Shown: positions 21,657 through 35,600 of the stretch, piece after piece
How the letters are laid out: every line of letters starts with the position of its first letter
Numbering within the stretch: the first letter of the stretch is position 1
Assembly (NCBI GenBank): GCA_013399015.1
Contig: VWZX01005770.1
Coordinates: 1,212,698-1,276,697 of the forward strand
DNA: 64,000 bases
Source of the DNA: Galbula dea
Lineage: Eukaryota > Chordata > Aves > Piciformes > Galbulidae
Direction: 5' to 3'
Notes under the pieces: model-generated
Databases searched by the model: none
What the model saw: only the letters and a program-made list of their open reading frames with translations
What the model was told of the DNA's origin: nothing
Position numbers and translations under genes: made by a program

Positions 21657-24141
21657 GAGTCTAGCTTGTCAACAACTAAGCTTAAATGGTCTTCAAAGCT
21701 CAAGATGCTGACCTCTGTCAGCTGGAAAGTCTGACCCCAGCAGCAGAAGCGACTGGATGTACATGTCATTCCCTAAAAACACTGGGTACCTCTGCTGCCA
21801 TGCTGCAAAGAGAAAGTCAGGACCAGTGCTTGGAGGTGGAGTGATGGAGAAGCTGCCTCCCCTTGGGATGCCTGACTGTCTTCAACAGGGTGCCCAAGGA
21901 AAGGAAGAAAAGTGTTCGGGTTCTTCTTCTCCATCAACAGCAACCCCCACATTAATGAATAGTTATCTCACTTAAAGGTGTCAACATCCTAAATAACTAC
22001 ATCAGTACCGAGAGGCTGGTGTCTGCTCCCCAGGCTTGAAGGAATGAGTTGCTTGGGGCTTGACTGCCTCTTCCTCCAGGAAAGGTTGCTCAGCTGCAAG
22101 CAGAAAGGAAAATCCTACTGCCCCAGAGAACACCTTTCCCACACATGGAAAGATCCCAATCTGCAGGATCTCATTGCCCTGATGCTCTTAGTGTGAAGTT
22201 ACCTGCTAAGTCTGTTAGCTGGCTTTTAGTGTTAAAAACACTGATAAGAATTAGGAACATTTTCACACTTGCATGTCCCACAGAAGAAAAGAAAATTACA
22301 TGACTGAGAAGGAAACTCAACCAGAAACCCAGTTATGAATGACTGTAGCAGGGTGGGACAGGCCCCAAAAGAGGCACAGGGAAAGAGCTCTTTGAAGAGC
22401 ACATAACCGTGCAAAGCTGTAACTTCTGTTTATTTCTGCTGTACAATAGAAGTGACTATGACCTTTACCCATCAGTGCTGTGTCTTTTTCCTCATGGTGC
22501 TATACGAGTCTTGCACCATTATTGGTAGAAGAATATGAATGCTTTAGTAATGAAGCACTCTCCACGAAGTTTATGGATGTCATTTCATTAAGCCTGATGA
22601 ACATTCCTCCAAGGAGGCAGATAAACACCATTGAGTTCAGTTGGAAAGCAAGAAACTGGGTTTCTGGGTGCAACCTTCTCCCCTTTTCTCTCTTCTCTAG
22701 GGGCTGACAGTTGTGCCATCATATGCTGAGCCTGTCTTGAGAGGTAACCTGAACCTGCTCACAGCCTGGGCACAACACCTCTGATGTTAAAAAGAAAGGA
22801 GGAACTCATAATCTTAGGGGTGTTGAGGAAGGGCTTTAGATAAGTGTACAGAGCCAGGAGCCCTCTCTGGGAACATTGTAGAGCTATATGGGAATTTGAT
22901 GATATGGTTTGATGACAGAGATGCTGAGATGCAGTGAATATGTAGACCTACTCAAGCAGGCACAGTCCCTTTGGCTGGTATTGCTGTTTGCTCTGAGCTG
23001 CGTGGCTAACTCAGCAGATAGCTAGCCAGGCAACTGTGAATACCAGTAACAAGAGGTGGTGGGACTATGTTGTTGGGGGAAAGGAGGAAAGCCAGACCTC
23101 TCCCACAGGCACAATGAGCCCCTGGGGCAGCCTCGGGCATCTCTGAGGCAGTGCTGGCTTTAGGATTCCCTGCTCTGGGGAGGGTGGGTGCTGCCATGAC
23201 TGCCCAGCCCTGGCCATGCTGACGAGGCTGTTTGCAGGCCATGAACTGGAACAGAGAGCTGAACTGGGTTAAAAATAATCCCCCCAAAAAGGAGAAGAAA
23301 GCTGCTTAGTTATTGTAGTATTGGTGCATGCATGTGGATTGCCTTTTACCCAGATCAGTGCCCACATCTCAGGCTGCAGGGATGGCAGTGGGAATAAGCA
23401 CTCAAATAAGCACTCCAGAAAGCCAGGGGTTAGGTCAGCTGCCCAGGAACAGTCCTGAAAGCTTTTGGACTAGGTGAGGCACATACAAATACTGCCTCAG
23501 TTTTGGAAACACTGGGGTTTAAGAATTTGCACTGGTGTATTTTTAAAGAATAATCAGAACTGCTTTTCCATATGAAGTGATGTCTCTGTAGCTGGCCCAA
23601 AGACTGGAAAGTAAGGAATGTCTCTGCTCACAGGCACTTCAGAACTCAGTGGTTTGTTTCTAGGCTTCGGTCACATGTTTTGGCACTCCATAGGAATGTG
23701 CACTTCTATATATCACAAGCAGCTACCATATATTGAGCCAAATAACTTGTGTTTAACTATAAAGCTATCTTTAAGAAAGGCATTGAACTAAGCAAGACAC
23801 TGAATTCTGATTTGAAGAAATCAAGAGAGAGAGAATTTATCTTTCCCTTTGTCCTCACTCTCCTCATTATGAGCATGTGTGGTTCTCTGTATGAATTTGG
23901 CTCCATCCACCTTCTAGCCACGGATTCTTTATATACTTTTTTAATATACTATGATACATTCTTGATGTTTTCTTGGGAAGATATTATCTATGCTGGAGCC
24001 TAGTCAACTCAAAATATTTATTTTTAGACTCATCTGAAAAGTAAAATCACTGAACAGAATTAGTTCTGTTCTAGCTCAACCCAGGACAGTAGGTTAACAA
24101 ATTGATCTTTGAGGCTGAGCTCCTGAGCAGGAAACACAATT

Positions 24142-24283
24142 TCACAGGATCACAGAATTGTTTAAATTGGAAAAGACCTTTAAGATCATCAAGTCCAACT
24201 GTCAACCCAGCACTGCCAAGTCACCACTAAACCATGTCCCTCAACACCACATCTACATGTCTTCTAAATCCCTCCAGGGATGA
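24142..24283 (-). mobile_element. CR1 LINE 3' end
   Basis: It contains the reversed tail CACAGGATCACAGAATTG, then AGATCATCAAGTCCAACTG, AACCCAGCACTGCCAAG and CACTAAACCATGTCCCT, typical of one CR1 3' UTR type. Confidence 0.93.
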
Positions 24284-27200
24284 TTTGAGTGAGGTTGTCT
24301 TTGCTCCAGCCAAAGCGCTGCAGCACAGGTTGTGGTTTTGCTCTCCATCAACCTTTGCTTATCCCTCTACCCTCTCTTCCTCCCAGGGAGTTGCAGCTAC
24401 TCACTGCTGCTTTTGGGAGGGCTAGGAGCCCCCCTTTGCTGCTTGCTTCATTGTGAGAAGATGGCTCTTGTCAGGCAGCCCTAACAGTTTGACTTTAAGA
24501 CAGCCAGACGGAATGCCTCCAGCACACATCATTTATTAATATTTCATTTTCCTGGGGTGGCAGGAGCATTGCATTTCCAGAAATGCTAACATGATATGTT
24601 ACAGGCAGTCTGTGCTGCAGTTATCTACTACCTGATGCTATCCTTAACAGGCTAGTTTATTAAAATAAGTGAGCTCAACTGCACAGTCAGAGCTGAGAGC
24701 TCCAAAGCAGGAGCTCCAGCAGGTTTTTGCGGGCGGAGCCTCTGCCATTCACTCCTGCACTGGTGTATTATGTTACGGGCACCACACAAGAACATGAGCT
24801 TATACATCTCAGGAGTCTCTCTTCCAAATTAGAGATGTCTACAGCAAGCTTAGCTCTGAATTAAGGTTTTATTTAGAGTCACCAAATTCATATACATCAT
24901 ACAAATACTTCTGTGGGGTTCTGAAGTTCTAGGAAAAAAAAAAAAGATTTTTGTAGCCAGTAATTTGTCACCTTTTCTTTGGAGTCCAAACCATTTCATG
25001 TTGTTCTAAATGCATCAGAGTCTGAAAGTGATTGTGACTGGAAGCTAATAATAAACAACAAACAGAATCCAGACCTTATTGTCTGTAATGAGAAGAATAT
25101 TGGATATAATTATAAACCTTTGATTATTCTACTAATCTCCACTGTTGATTGTAGCATAACTAGAGATAATCAAACTGCTTTGTAAAAAGCTTGTTCAATT
25201 AAAGGGCAACACACTACACTTAACTCTGGTGTTGGAGAATGTAAGGGGAAAACAGCCTTTAATTTTGCATTGAAAACAGGATCTAAAGAAAAACAGTGGT
25301 AGGGAACTACAGTGTTGCCAACTGTCATGACACTTGGTATTTTCCTTAAAGCTTCTGATTACATAGGTTTCTCATCTTTCATTTTAAAAATAGTGCTTTC
25401 TTGTCCTCTGGCAAAGAGGTTCCAGAAAGCCTAAGCTTATGTACAAAATATTTAAAGATTCCTAAGCTAGAAGGACATAAAGACAGCCACTTTTTAATTA
25501 TTACTTTAAACATCATTATTTAAAAGCTAATTCTGGCTTTGTTTCCCTGAACTATGCAGGCTGTCAGCACTCCTGCCTAATGACAGCATATTTAGATCAA
25601 GAATCACCTTTCTGTGTTCTGCCTTTGAGTAGCACCTGGGTCAACATGCAGTCTCTACATCTGCCATTAATATGAGTAGTACTAATAATTAATACAAGTA
25701 ATAGCAATGACTGTGATGCAGGGTAATTTTAAAGCCAAAGAAACTCTTCCATCAAAAGTACAAACCCTAGGTGTTCAAGGTGAGGAACTCCATCAAAAGA
25801 GTCCCACTGAACTGAAAATACCATTTCCATGGGTAAGACTTGCATGGCTGAGGCATTTAAAAAAAATACCTGTTTTGAAAAATGCAAAAAGATTCTTTTC
25901 TCATTTTCTTCACCTTTTCTTTTTAAGCACGAGTTTCTTTTTTAGATGGCTAAAATATCATGGGTTTACCCAGTGAAAGCTTTCACATGCCTCAAAGGCT
26001 AAATGCCATTTTCCTTTAGTTAGTAACATTGCTAATGACTTACTTATCAAATAAAAGGCTGTCTGGCTAATAGAAAGTGTTAAAAGTGCTTTTAATAACT
26101 GTTTCAATAACAATAAATGCAAACAGGAGGCGAAATCAGCAAAAGCTTTGGAAATGTATTTTTTTACTATTTCAAAATTAAACAACTTCAACAGTTTAAA
26201 AAACTTTCCCCAAATGGACTTTCATGTTTTGATCAGTTGTAAGAACATGTGGGCAAAGAAATGAACTATGGAGTAGATTCAGTGGATTTTCCTACTAAGA
26301 ATGGTTTTTTTTTAAATTATTATTTTATATTTCCACTATCAGTTTCATCCAGACTTGTTAGAAAATTATTTCTCTCTTGTTCCATAACTATCCGTTCCAG
26401 CAGGAGGAAAAAATTAGTTGGAGGAGTTCTTTTGCAATTTACTTTGTGACTATGATAATACATTGTGTATATTCCCTGATATTGTTTCCCCATTATGAGC
26501 TTTTAGGCAACTTTCCCTGTTTGTGTGGGCCTTTCATGTGTTAAAAGAAGAACTGAGAAAATCCCCAGGCAGATATAAGCCTCTACTGGCTTCACATCAT
26601 TTTGTCAAACTGGCTGGTGCCAAAGATTTTGAACATCTCTTCTCATGGACCTGTGTTGCTTGTTGTGTTGGCTCCTCTGGTCCACTGAGGCCAGAGACCT
26701 AACTCCAGCCCTGCTGCAGAGCTAGGGGCAACAGAAAGATCCTGATGTACCTGTTGATTTCTCATAGAATGCAGAAATTCCTTTTCAGAGTAAAAATCAT
26801 TTTTCACCCTTGCCATTGTCAGAAATGTGTGGTCGCTGCTGCTTTTAACTTTGGGAAATCATGAAGGAAAACAAAGGATGTCAGAAAATTCACCATTGGT
26901 TTATGCAGAATCTAGATTAAAAACAATTTTGTTTTGGGCTGCTGCAGAAATTTCATTACTAGTTCCCTCTGGGGCACTCAGTTGCTGTCACTACCAATAG
27001 ACAAAGCATAAAGGAGGAAACGAAATGCTGAAAGATGAGTCCACTCACTTTGTGCTCCATTAGGAACACATTAAATGACAAACAACAACCATCATGTTTG
27101 CCAAATAATAATAAAAAAAGATATTTTAAACAAAACTGGCCTTTCTTCAGGCTTCCCCAAGACCATGCAGGCAGAGCAGCAGATGTAGAGTGGGATCTTG

Positions 27201-28039
27201 CAAGGCTTTCCCTGGAGCTCTTCCTTCACCTGAAGCACAGCAAATGAAGCATAGTATGCCTTCCACAAAGGACAGTATTGTTTCTCCTACTTTTGGGAAT
27301 CAGCAGGCATAAAAGGCATTGAGAAAGAAGTTGTGTCTCTAAATATATTGGGTTTTCCTTGTTTTTCCTCCTCAAGTTGATATCTGAGGTAGATGTCTCT
27401 GAGGACAGAAACCAAGCCAGAATAAGAGGGAATTGTCAGGAAGGTATCTGGAGTCTAGGATAGCCTGTACCAGAGGTGGAGCGGAGGAGAAGGGAACAAA
27501 ACCACTGACAGGAAAGGGCAGGGTGTGGAAATAAAAGTGTCACACCTCATGGTAATACTGAGCCTTGTGAAGCCCCTTTCACCCCAGCGGTGCTGATGTT
27601 TCAACCAACGCCAAGCTGCAGCAACCTTCCAGACAACATTTTCAGAGCTACCACTGCCCACATGGGCAGCTGGTTCATCTTTATAGAGTGTTAACAAGCA
27701 GCAAATCTAAATCACATATTCTCTACCTTTCTTCTGCCATCAGTTGACTCGTGCAAGAGCTGCTCAAAAGGTTTGGACTTGTCCATACTGCACTCACAAC
27801 ACATGATGCCGAGTGGAGACTCCTGAGCTGGCCTGGAGCTCGTTATGGAAACAGCTTGTGACAATGCAGAGCCCAGAGGGAGCTCATATGGTACCTGATA
27901 GCTAAAAGGCTATCAAGACACTAGCTTGTTATTTTGAAGCTATTTCCAGTATCTTTATGCTACACTACAGTAATTTCTATGCCATCTTCCTTGTAAGCAT
28001 CTACTATGAACACCCTGCTTACCACTGGCTCTGAAGCAT

Positions 28040-28133
28040 TAGAATCATAGAATTGTCAGAGTTGGAAGGGACCTCAAAGATCATCTAGCTCCAACCCCCC
28101 TGCCTGGCAGGGACACCATCCACTAGATCAGGT
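28040..28133 (-). mobile_element. CR1 LINE 3' end
   Basis: It contains AGAATCATAGAATTGTCAG followed by GTTGGAAGGGACCTC and CCCCCCTGCCTGGCAGGGAC, a CR1 3' UTR less than 100 bp long. Confidence 0.92.
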
Positions 28134-29924
28134 TGCATTCCTTATGATTTTAAAAGCAGGAGAATATTTCAGGAGACACACAGAGCCACAACACAGCAGG
28201 CCCATCCTGGTTTACATTTTAAATTGTATGCGTTGCTTTGTTAATTTTATACTACTGGAAAAGAGTTTTGAGCAACACTTTATCCATGGGGATATACAGG
28301 CAGGACATGTACTTGGATTTTCTTTCTCCACTTCAGTGTTTTCACAGTACGTGATCTCCAGAGCTCTGTTATTGCACTGTTTCCCCAGCAAGGGGCATGG
28401 GAGATCTTCAGCAGAAGCCTGAAGCCACTTTACTGTGGCTTTCTGGGCTCATGGCAAAGCTATTCCTTGAAGTCCAGAGAGAACATGTTTCTGTGGGTCT
28501 CTGGGCCACCTAGAAGGATTAAATCAAGTGAATGATCAAGAAATGTTGACATGCTGCTCGTCTAATGCTATCATGCTATCATTTACCCCAGTTTCAGTAA
28601 AAGTCTAGGGCATTTGAAGTAGATGTGAAAAAAAGTATTCCTCTTTCATTACTGTTTATGCATTCACAGGCTTCCTGGGTTTTTGTAGTGGCATAACACA
28701 TCCTATTTTGTAAATGTGTATCTTAAGCACCATTTCACACGCACTAACACTGAACGATGATATCTTTCCTCTCACTTTCTGACCTCTGTAGCCTCAAGGC
28801 AGCTGCCATTGCTTTCAAAAGTTGAGTCAGTGAGCACTGTGAAAGCCCTGGACATTCCCAGTCTAAGCAACATTTCATGGGAGATTTCCTTCAGTTTTTC
28901 TTCGTGTCCTTACTGTTGGTGTGGGACAGGCATTGCTAAATGAGGGCTCACCCAGGACCCGCAGAGTAAATCAGAGCCAAGCTGCTAAACTTCTGCCTTT
29001 CTGCTGCCAGCTGTGCGTCTGTGCAGTGGGAAGTGGAAGGATTCAGCCAACAGCAGACCTGTCAGGTCCATAGTTGTGACTAGAGCTATCACTGCAGTTT
29101 CCAGGGTTTCTCAGCAGCCCTTTTCCAGGATGGGCACAGGTTTCTTTTTATGACTCTTCTTAATTTATCCTATTTAAATCTGGTTTCATCTGTCACTGGA
29201 TGGAGGAGCTGAACCTGCACTTTGCAAAGCCTTGATCCTCTCTGATTTTATACTATTCCTCTCTCGCATCACAGCCACGTGGTGAGATAGGTTGGACCAA
29301 CTGGCTGCTCGTAGGTAGCCCCAAGGGCAAGTTCCTGGAGCAATGAGAGAGGAGAGACCATGCAAACAATACTTAGGCAAGAGAATAAGGAGCGTTGTGG
29401 CTGCCTGAGCTTTGGCTCCTGAGAGGTCAGACCGATTGCCACAGTTCAAAGGGATACATTTTTTACTCTACTGGAGCCTCTGAAACAGAGAGATTTGTAG
29501 TGTTTACTGAGATTCACATGTTGGGCGTTGGCACTGCCTTAGGTTTGGTAACTGCTTGTGTTTAATCTTCCTGTCAAAAGCTGACAAAGCTTTCTCCCTA
29601 GGCCTGTGTTTATCTCTCTGCCTGGAGTAGCTGATCTAACGGGTGGATAAGCCAGCCCTCATACCCAGGAGGGAGCAGCAGCACTGCACTCAAAGGGAAA
29701 AACATCTGTATTTGGAGCTTAACAAGAGCAAGTATCAAAAGAAACAGGAAGTGTACACATACATGAAAGCGAGCAATGCATCTTCTCAGGCAGTGCTGCA
29801 GAAGATTTCCCTGCACCACTCCCAGTGCTTGGGAAACTGGAGGGTTTCTCTTCCCTGTCCAATTGCATCAGCATACCTCTACATGCAGCCTTTGCAAGGA
29901 TGGTTTGGAAACAGCTTCCCTCTC

Positions 29925-29979
29925 CTTTCCCTCTCCTCCTTTCCTTCTCCTTCTCGCTCTCCCTCTCCCTTTCCTCTTT
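29925..29979 (+). repeat. polypyrimidine tract
   Basis: This is 55 bases of C and T with a single G at 29956, made of CTCCCTCT-like units. Confidence 0.9.
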
Positions 29980-32543
29980 ATGCATTCCATTTGTACATTA
30001 AAAGTACTAATGGAATGATGCCTCCCTTACAGTTTGCAGGCAATTCTCAGTTTTCCCAAATGTTATTAAAAATTGAAGTTAACTGTCTAGAGAGATCTTC
30101 AGAGAGCTTTTAGAAGCCTTTGGAGCATTATGTAGGTGTTCTGATTTAGAAATATTTATCTCTAGAAAAGGATATTCAATAACTTCTCTTGTTAATAAAG
30201 AGTAGAATAATGCATTAATCTGATAGGATGCTAATGTGTCACCTAGTTTCTTTCAGGATACAGAAGATGAATATTTACTTGATACTGTGTTTTTTATTTA
30301 TTTTTTTAAATTTTTTTGTGCAGGAGCATTAGATAGATCATTATCTTCATCTGATAAAAGATCTATAACAATTTTAGGATTTCTTTTGTTCTCAGAACAT
30401 TTTTATCCTCATAACCCATCTTGATAGTGTTGAGTCATAGATTTTTCACCACTTCTTCCACCTCCCTTTAGAGCCTCTTCATCCCTTTTTGATGTATCTG
30501 CACAGATACTCACAGACCCCCTATATGTGTATTACTGAAATTGTCTGTCTGTAGAGCTCCTGTTGGCCAGGGTATTGTTAAAGGAACTGATATATTTTAG
30601 TTATTGTAAAGCTATAGTACCCTTTGTAATGTCAAGAGAAGGTGTCCTTTTAAACTGCCACTTTTCTCTTGGTCATTGTTTGTTTCTCATCATTTCTCTT
30701 GGAGGCATCACCTATGCACTGTGTACTGGGGCAGGGAAGTGATGCTTCTCAGATGTTTGGGGACAGGTTCTGCAGGGTGAGAAATAACTCTTTGATACTC
30801 TTTGTCAGCATGGTGGTGGAGCCCTTGACCCTCACTGCACATGCTGCTCCCCTTAGCATCCAGCTGAGGCAAGTAGGGCTTTACCACTTGCTTTGCAGGT
30901 GGAGGAATGACTCACAGATAAAGTCATGTAGCCAAAATCACAGAGGAAACCTGCAGCAAGATTTGTTCCCATTTCAGCTGAGCCCCCAGCCCTGGGCTGC
31001 ATAAACATCCTCCCTGACAAGTGTGCAGGTATCTCTACCTGCAGGTATCCACCACTGCCTGTCCTCCAAGGGAGCCAGAAATAAGCAGCTACATCACAAG
31101 GCTCATATTCCAGCAATGAAATAAAATTCTCTTTTCACTCCAACAAGAGGATCTGTGCTTTTTCTGCCTGTCAGCACAAAGCCTAGTGAATACCATGAAG
31201 TCCTGGGTGGCTGTTTTTGTTACAGCACTAAAATGTGGGATGATTATTATCTTGGGAAGAGAGGAGGAGGCCTAAAGAAGGTGTGTGAATTATTCAGCTC
31301 TCCATAATGGCAAAAGAGCCATTCTTTTCTGCTTCACAGTCACCTCCTGGAATTAGGATGGGATTAAAATGGAAATAAATTTTAGCCTTCACAGTTCCCT
31401 GTTCTTTGAGAAATAGAGGCTTAGATATGCTGTGTGAAGGAGCTTGCTAAAATATGACCCAAAAAAAGCATTTGAGATGCTCAAGGACAGTTTAGCTTTA
31501 TGCCTGTGGTCTGCAGGCACCTGGAAGTCCATGGTTTGCTCCTGTGGGACCTGTGAAAGGAAGCAAAAGAAAACTAAGCCAAGACAGTGCCTAAATTCTC
31601 TGTGCAAGTTTGTACCCTGGCAACTGAGGGTATTTAGGGGCCACAGTTCAGGACTGCTGGAAAAGCATGAAACTCTGTGTAGGAAGCACTGAAAAGTGGT
31701 CCTGGTTTTTTTTAAGATTTAAAGAACTGTAAGGAGGACCCCGTCTGCAGGGTGATACCATTTCCTTCTCAGGAGTAGAGGGGAAGGTTTTCTTTGATGT
31801 GATCCACTTTCATGATCAGTAAAGGGATGTAAAAGCAGTTTCAACCTGCTCCTACAGAGTGAAACTCTTGAAGAAGGTGAAAAAAAGGTGATTTGATTGT
31901 TTTTTTGCTGTTGGTGGCCTGGGGACAGGGCTGTAGCAGAAAGCAACTCATAAAAATACCCACAGATGTAACAGTAATGGACTTTATCCCCTCCTGACCA
32001 GTTTCCAGCCTGGAGAAGAAGCCCAGAGTCATTTGCTGAGCAGGGCTGAGCCACAGGCAAGTTGCTGCCCAGGCTGGGGGGTGGGACTGACACTCTTCTG
32101 CTGTCTGCAGGGTCAGCTGATGCTCTTTTTAAGTGTTATTAAAAATGTTGCCATGGGAAACTCTGTGGCCTCTTCTTGGAGGCAAAGCTGCTTAAGCAGA
32201 GCTGGGAGCTAATGTCATATGGGAGGAAAACCCCTTTCTCAGGAGGGCCCAACTCCCCATGGACTGCTGATGCCCTTCACAGCCAGACCACCCCTCTCCC
32301 TGGCTCCCTTCTCTGTAGCTTACACCAAGCCCTGAAAAAAACCTGACTGCTGAAAGACATTCGAGGTGGAACAGACTCACTTCCTCTGCCCCCAAAATGT
32401 TTTCCTACATGTCTATACTGCACATGGACCACTGCATGGATACATGGGTCATGGTTCCTATGGATCATGGGCCTCCTCCTTTGTGTTCACACACATACGT
32501 GCATGCATGCATCTGTTTGGAACAGATGTTTATGATCATATCC

Positions 32544-32640
32544 CACTGTTAACCCAGCACTGCTAGGTCCCCACCAGACCATGTCCCTGAGCTCCATACA
32601 CACATGTGGAGAATACCTCATCAATTTCTCTTTAAAATCT
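32544..32640 (-). mobile_element. CR1 LINE 3' UTR fragment without tail
   Basis: CACTGTTAACCCAGCACTGC and CACCAGACCATGTCCCTGAG match the same CR1 type as 24142-24283. The octamer tail is missing. Confidence 0.75.
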
Positions 32641-35600
32641 TGTGAAATAAATGTACTTTCATCCTGAAATTTTCTAGATTTAGTCTGCAGAAGGTGTAGC
32701 CAACCCCTGCAGTAGTGGTGGGCAGGAAAATTCCAACCCCCTACTTTCTACCCAAAACCTACTGGGGACAAAATGGACTCTTCAGAAAAATCCCTGAAAA
32801 ACTTCACTAAAACACCCAAAGCCCAAGAAACTCCATCTTTGAGCAGAACATGGTGAAATATTTAGAAATTCTTGAAGATCCACTATATCTAGCGTGACTT
32901 ATTACTTACCTGGAAGTTGACACCAGAGGCATGAGATTCAATATATACCTTCTGCTAGTCATTATTCTCCAGTTTAAACATTTCAAGCCTACAGTCAGTG
33001 AGAGGAAAAAACACCTCATGACCGCTTACACATCCACAATCTTGAACAGCCATGTATAGGGGCAAAACAGTCTGAAGAGTAACAGAGGGCTGGAAATTGT
33101 TCAGCCAAACCCTTACACAGAGTGCTGTTATTCTCAGAAAAGAGAAGAATTCTCAACTGAAAGTGCCATACCCAACACTCATATGATTTACTCATCTGCC
33201 TTTGGATTAAAGCACAGAAGCACTGACCTGCATCAGATGTTAGGGGCTTGTCTGTTTGATGTAGGATGCCTCTTGTATTTCTCCACTTGCAGTTCATTGC
33301 AGCCTTTGTGCTCTGAGGCTGGGTGAGTGCCTGGATCCCTCAGGTGGAGAATTGCATCCTGGGTTCTATGGGGATCTCTGGGTGAATGGAGAAACCACGC
33401 TGACCAGGAAAGAAACTTGAGTTTGCAGAAGTAAGAGAAGGTACAGGCTTGCAAGGATGGAGAGGAGGTGGTGGGAGGTTCAGTGAAGAGTCACAAAGCT
33501 TGCTGCATGGGCAGAAGTGAGGACCCAAAAAGATGATCAGGGAGAAGAGGCACCACTCAGGCCTGGAAGAAGTCAGCTTTCCCTGAAGACTGTAAGGAGA
33601 CAATGGAGTTGTTGCTCCTCATCACTCCTTAGACCTTTACCAATCCTCTTTCTCTGCATTTCTGTTTCCAGTCCGTATCAGTACTGGTTATTTTTACCCC
33701 CGGCACTGCAGAGAGATGAGGTCAATGCAATGGGTGAAGGTTTGTGAGGCACTCCAAGTCCTTCCTGCAAAGATGGTGCCTGGGCTGCTGGCTGACTGCT
33801 AGCTGGTCTCTCCACCATTCCCTGCTGTATCTCAGCAAGATCTCAGGAGCTGAGACATCCAGGCACAGCATCCTTGCTGAATTGGGGCATGAAGCCTGGA
33901 ACTGGAGAAGGGAAAAAGCTCTAGTCTCTAGACACCAAACAAGCCAGGATCTGCTTCTAAGACTTCCCTGTATCTCCCCAAATTGGCTCAAACTGCAAAA
34001 CAAGACTGGAAATCCCATAAGAAGAGAAGATTTCTGATGCTTCACATTCCTCACCATGGAGAAAGTCTGACACTGCCACACACAGTCCTCCTTGTCCTGC
34101 CCAGGTGGGCAGCATGCAGGCTGCCAGCCCTCTGAAACAGCTTCTCCTGGAAGAATTTTGCTGCAGTTGCTCCTGGACCTGGTCCCACCACATAATTTAC
34201 TCTATCTACCTCTAAAGAAGCAGATGTTTGGAGCTGCAATCTAGCCCCAAAAGACTGTTCCCCTGCTTTGCTTTCAGAGAACAGAGTTCCTACCTGCTGC
34301 CCTGTCCACATCTGTTTACACTGCCATTACCTGCAGTTGTCTTTATCTGCAGTCTTGCTGGGTGATGGAGATAATCCCTTAACCCAACCCAGGTTGTACA
34401 CAATTAAAACATTGAAACAAGCAGCCTGCTAAAGGGATAAGTGTGTGCTACCTTTTTTTCCCTAACAATGTAGTGACTCATTAAGCCACAGACAGCAAAT
34501 AGCTTATTGATGGAGCAGTTGGTGGGGCTTGGGGTCAATGAATATTGCAGGACATGGCAGAGAAGGGAGAGAGAGAGAAATTCAAGCACAGTGAGGAGAG
34601 GATCACTTTTTTACCTCCTCTCATATGAGCTGTCAGAACACCTAAAAAGAAAAGCAAAGGGCTCTGGATAGAAACCTCATGTTTATTTCCTTAATGTGAG
34701 AACCCCTGTAAGGAAGAAAATAATTTTATCTCAAGAGCTTCTTAGGAGAGCCCTTGGGCAGCATTTATGCATCAGCAATATCCCTTCACAGGAGCAGAAA
34801 CACAGTGCACTCAGATAAAAGTCTATGCCCTCCATTGTTCACTTCAGAGCACAAAATAAAGTCACATATGTGATACTGGGCTGCATGTTTGCTGGGTGAT
34901 GATGACTCTTTTGGGTTATCAAGAAACTGAAAACACAATGGAGTCAGAATATGCTGGGAAGACATAGGAGTGTTGGCATAGATATATCCTCCAAGCCTTG
35001 AACAACAAAATGGATTTATAGCCAAACAGCCTTAATGGAAAAACATCTTCCACAGCTTCTTCCAAATTAATATATCACTCAATGAAAGATTTTCTGTGAC
35101 TGGCAGAGTCTCTGTAGCTTTGGTGTTTGTTGTTCTAAGTCCAGTCTCTTACATCCTTGGCTTATTTTTCATAATATTATTATTATTACATTCAGATCTG
35201 CAGGAAATGGAGCTAATATTTCATTCTATCTGCCAGTTTGTTGTTCTGCAAAGCAGCATGTGAGAAGAATAAGTGTGACTGTACCCTGACCTGCCTGGCA
35301 AAAAGTCTGACCCTCTCCTTTCACAACCACACACACTTTTTGACTTGTTTCTTTGGGGAAGAACATGTCCAAAGCCAGATGAGACCAGGCAAGAGAGTGA
35401 ATTCATGAGGAAGGGAAACAGCTAATACTCCCATTTCACCAGGGCTTTTGAATAAATAAATAGAGCAATTAATAATTAATAGATCTAAACTTGAAGTCCT
35501 TACTATAGGCAAAATTCCCTTCATTGAGCTCTTTGCTCAAGCAAAATGTAGGTCAGAAATTCAGATCTGGCATGGAGTAGATGTTAATAAATAATAATGA

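Noticed and set aside
32490..32512. CACACATACGTGCATGCATG-type alternating purine-pyrimidine stretch as a Z-DNA element
   Set aside because: It is too short and irregular to support a functional call.
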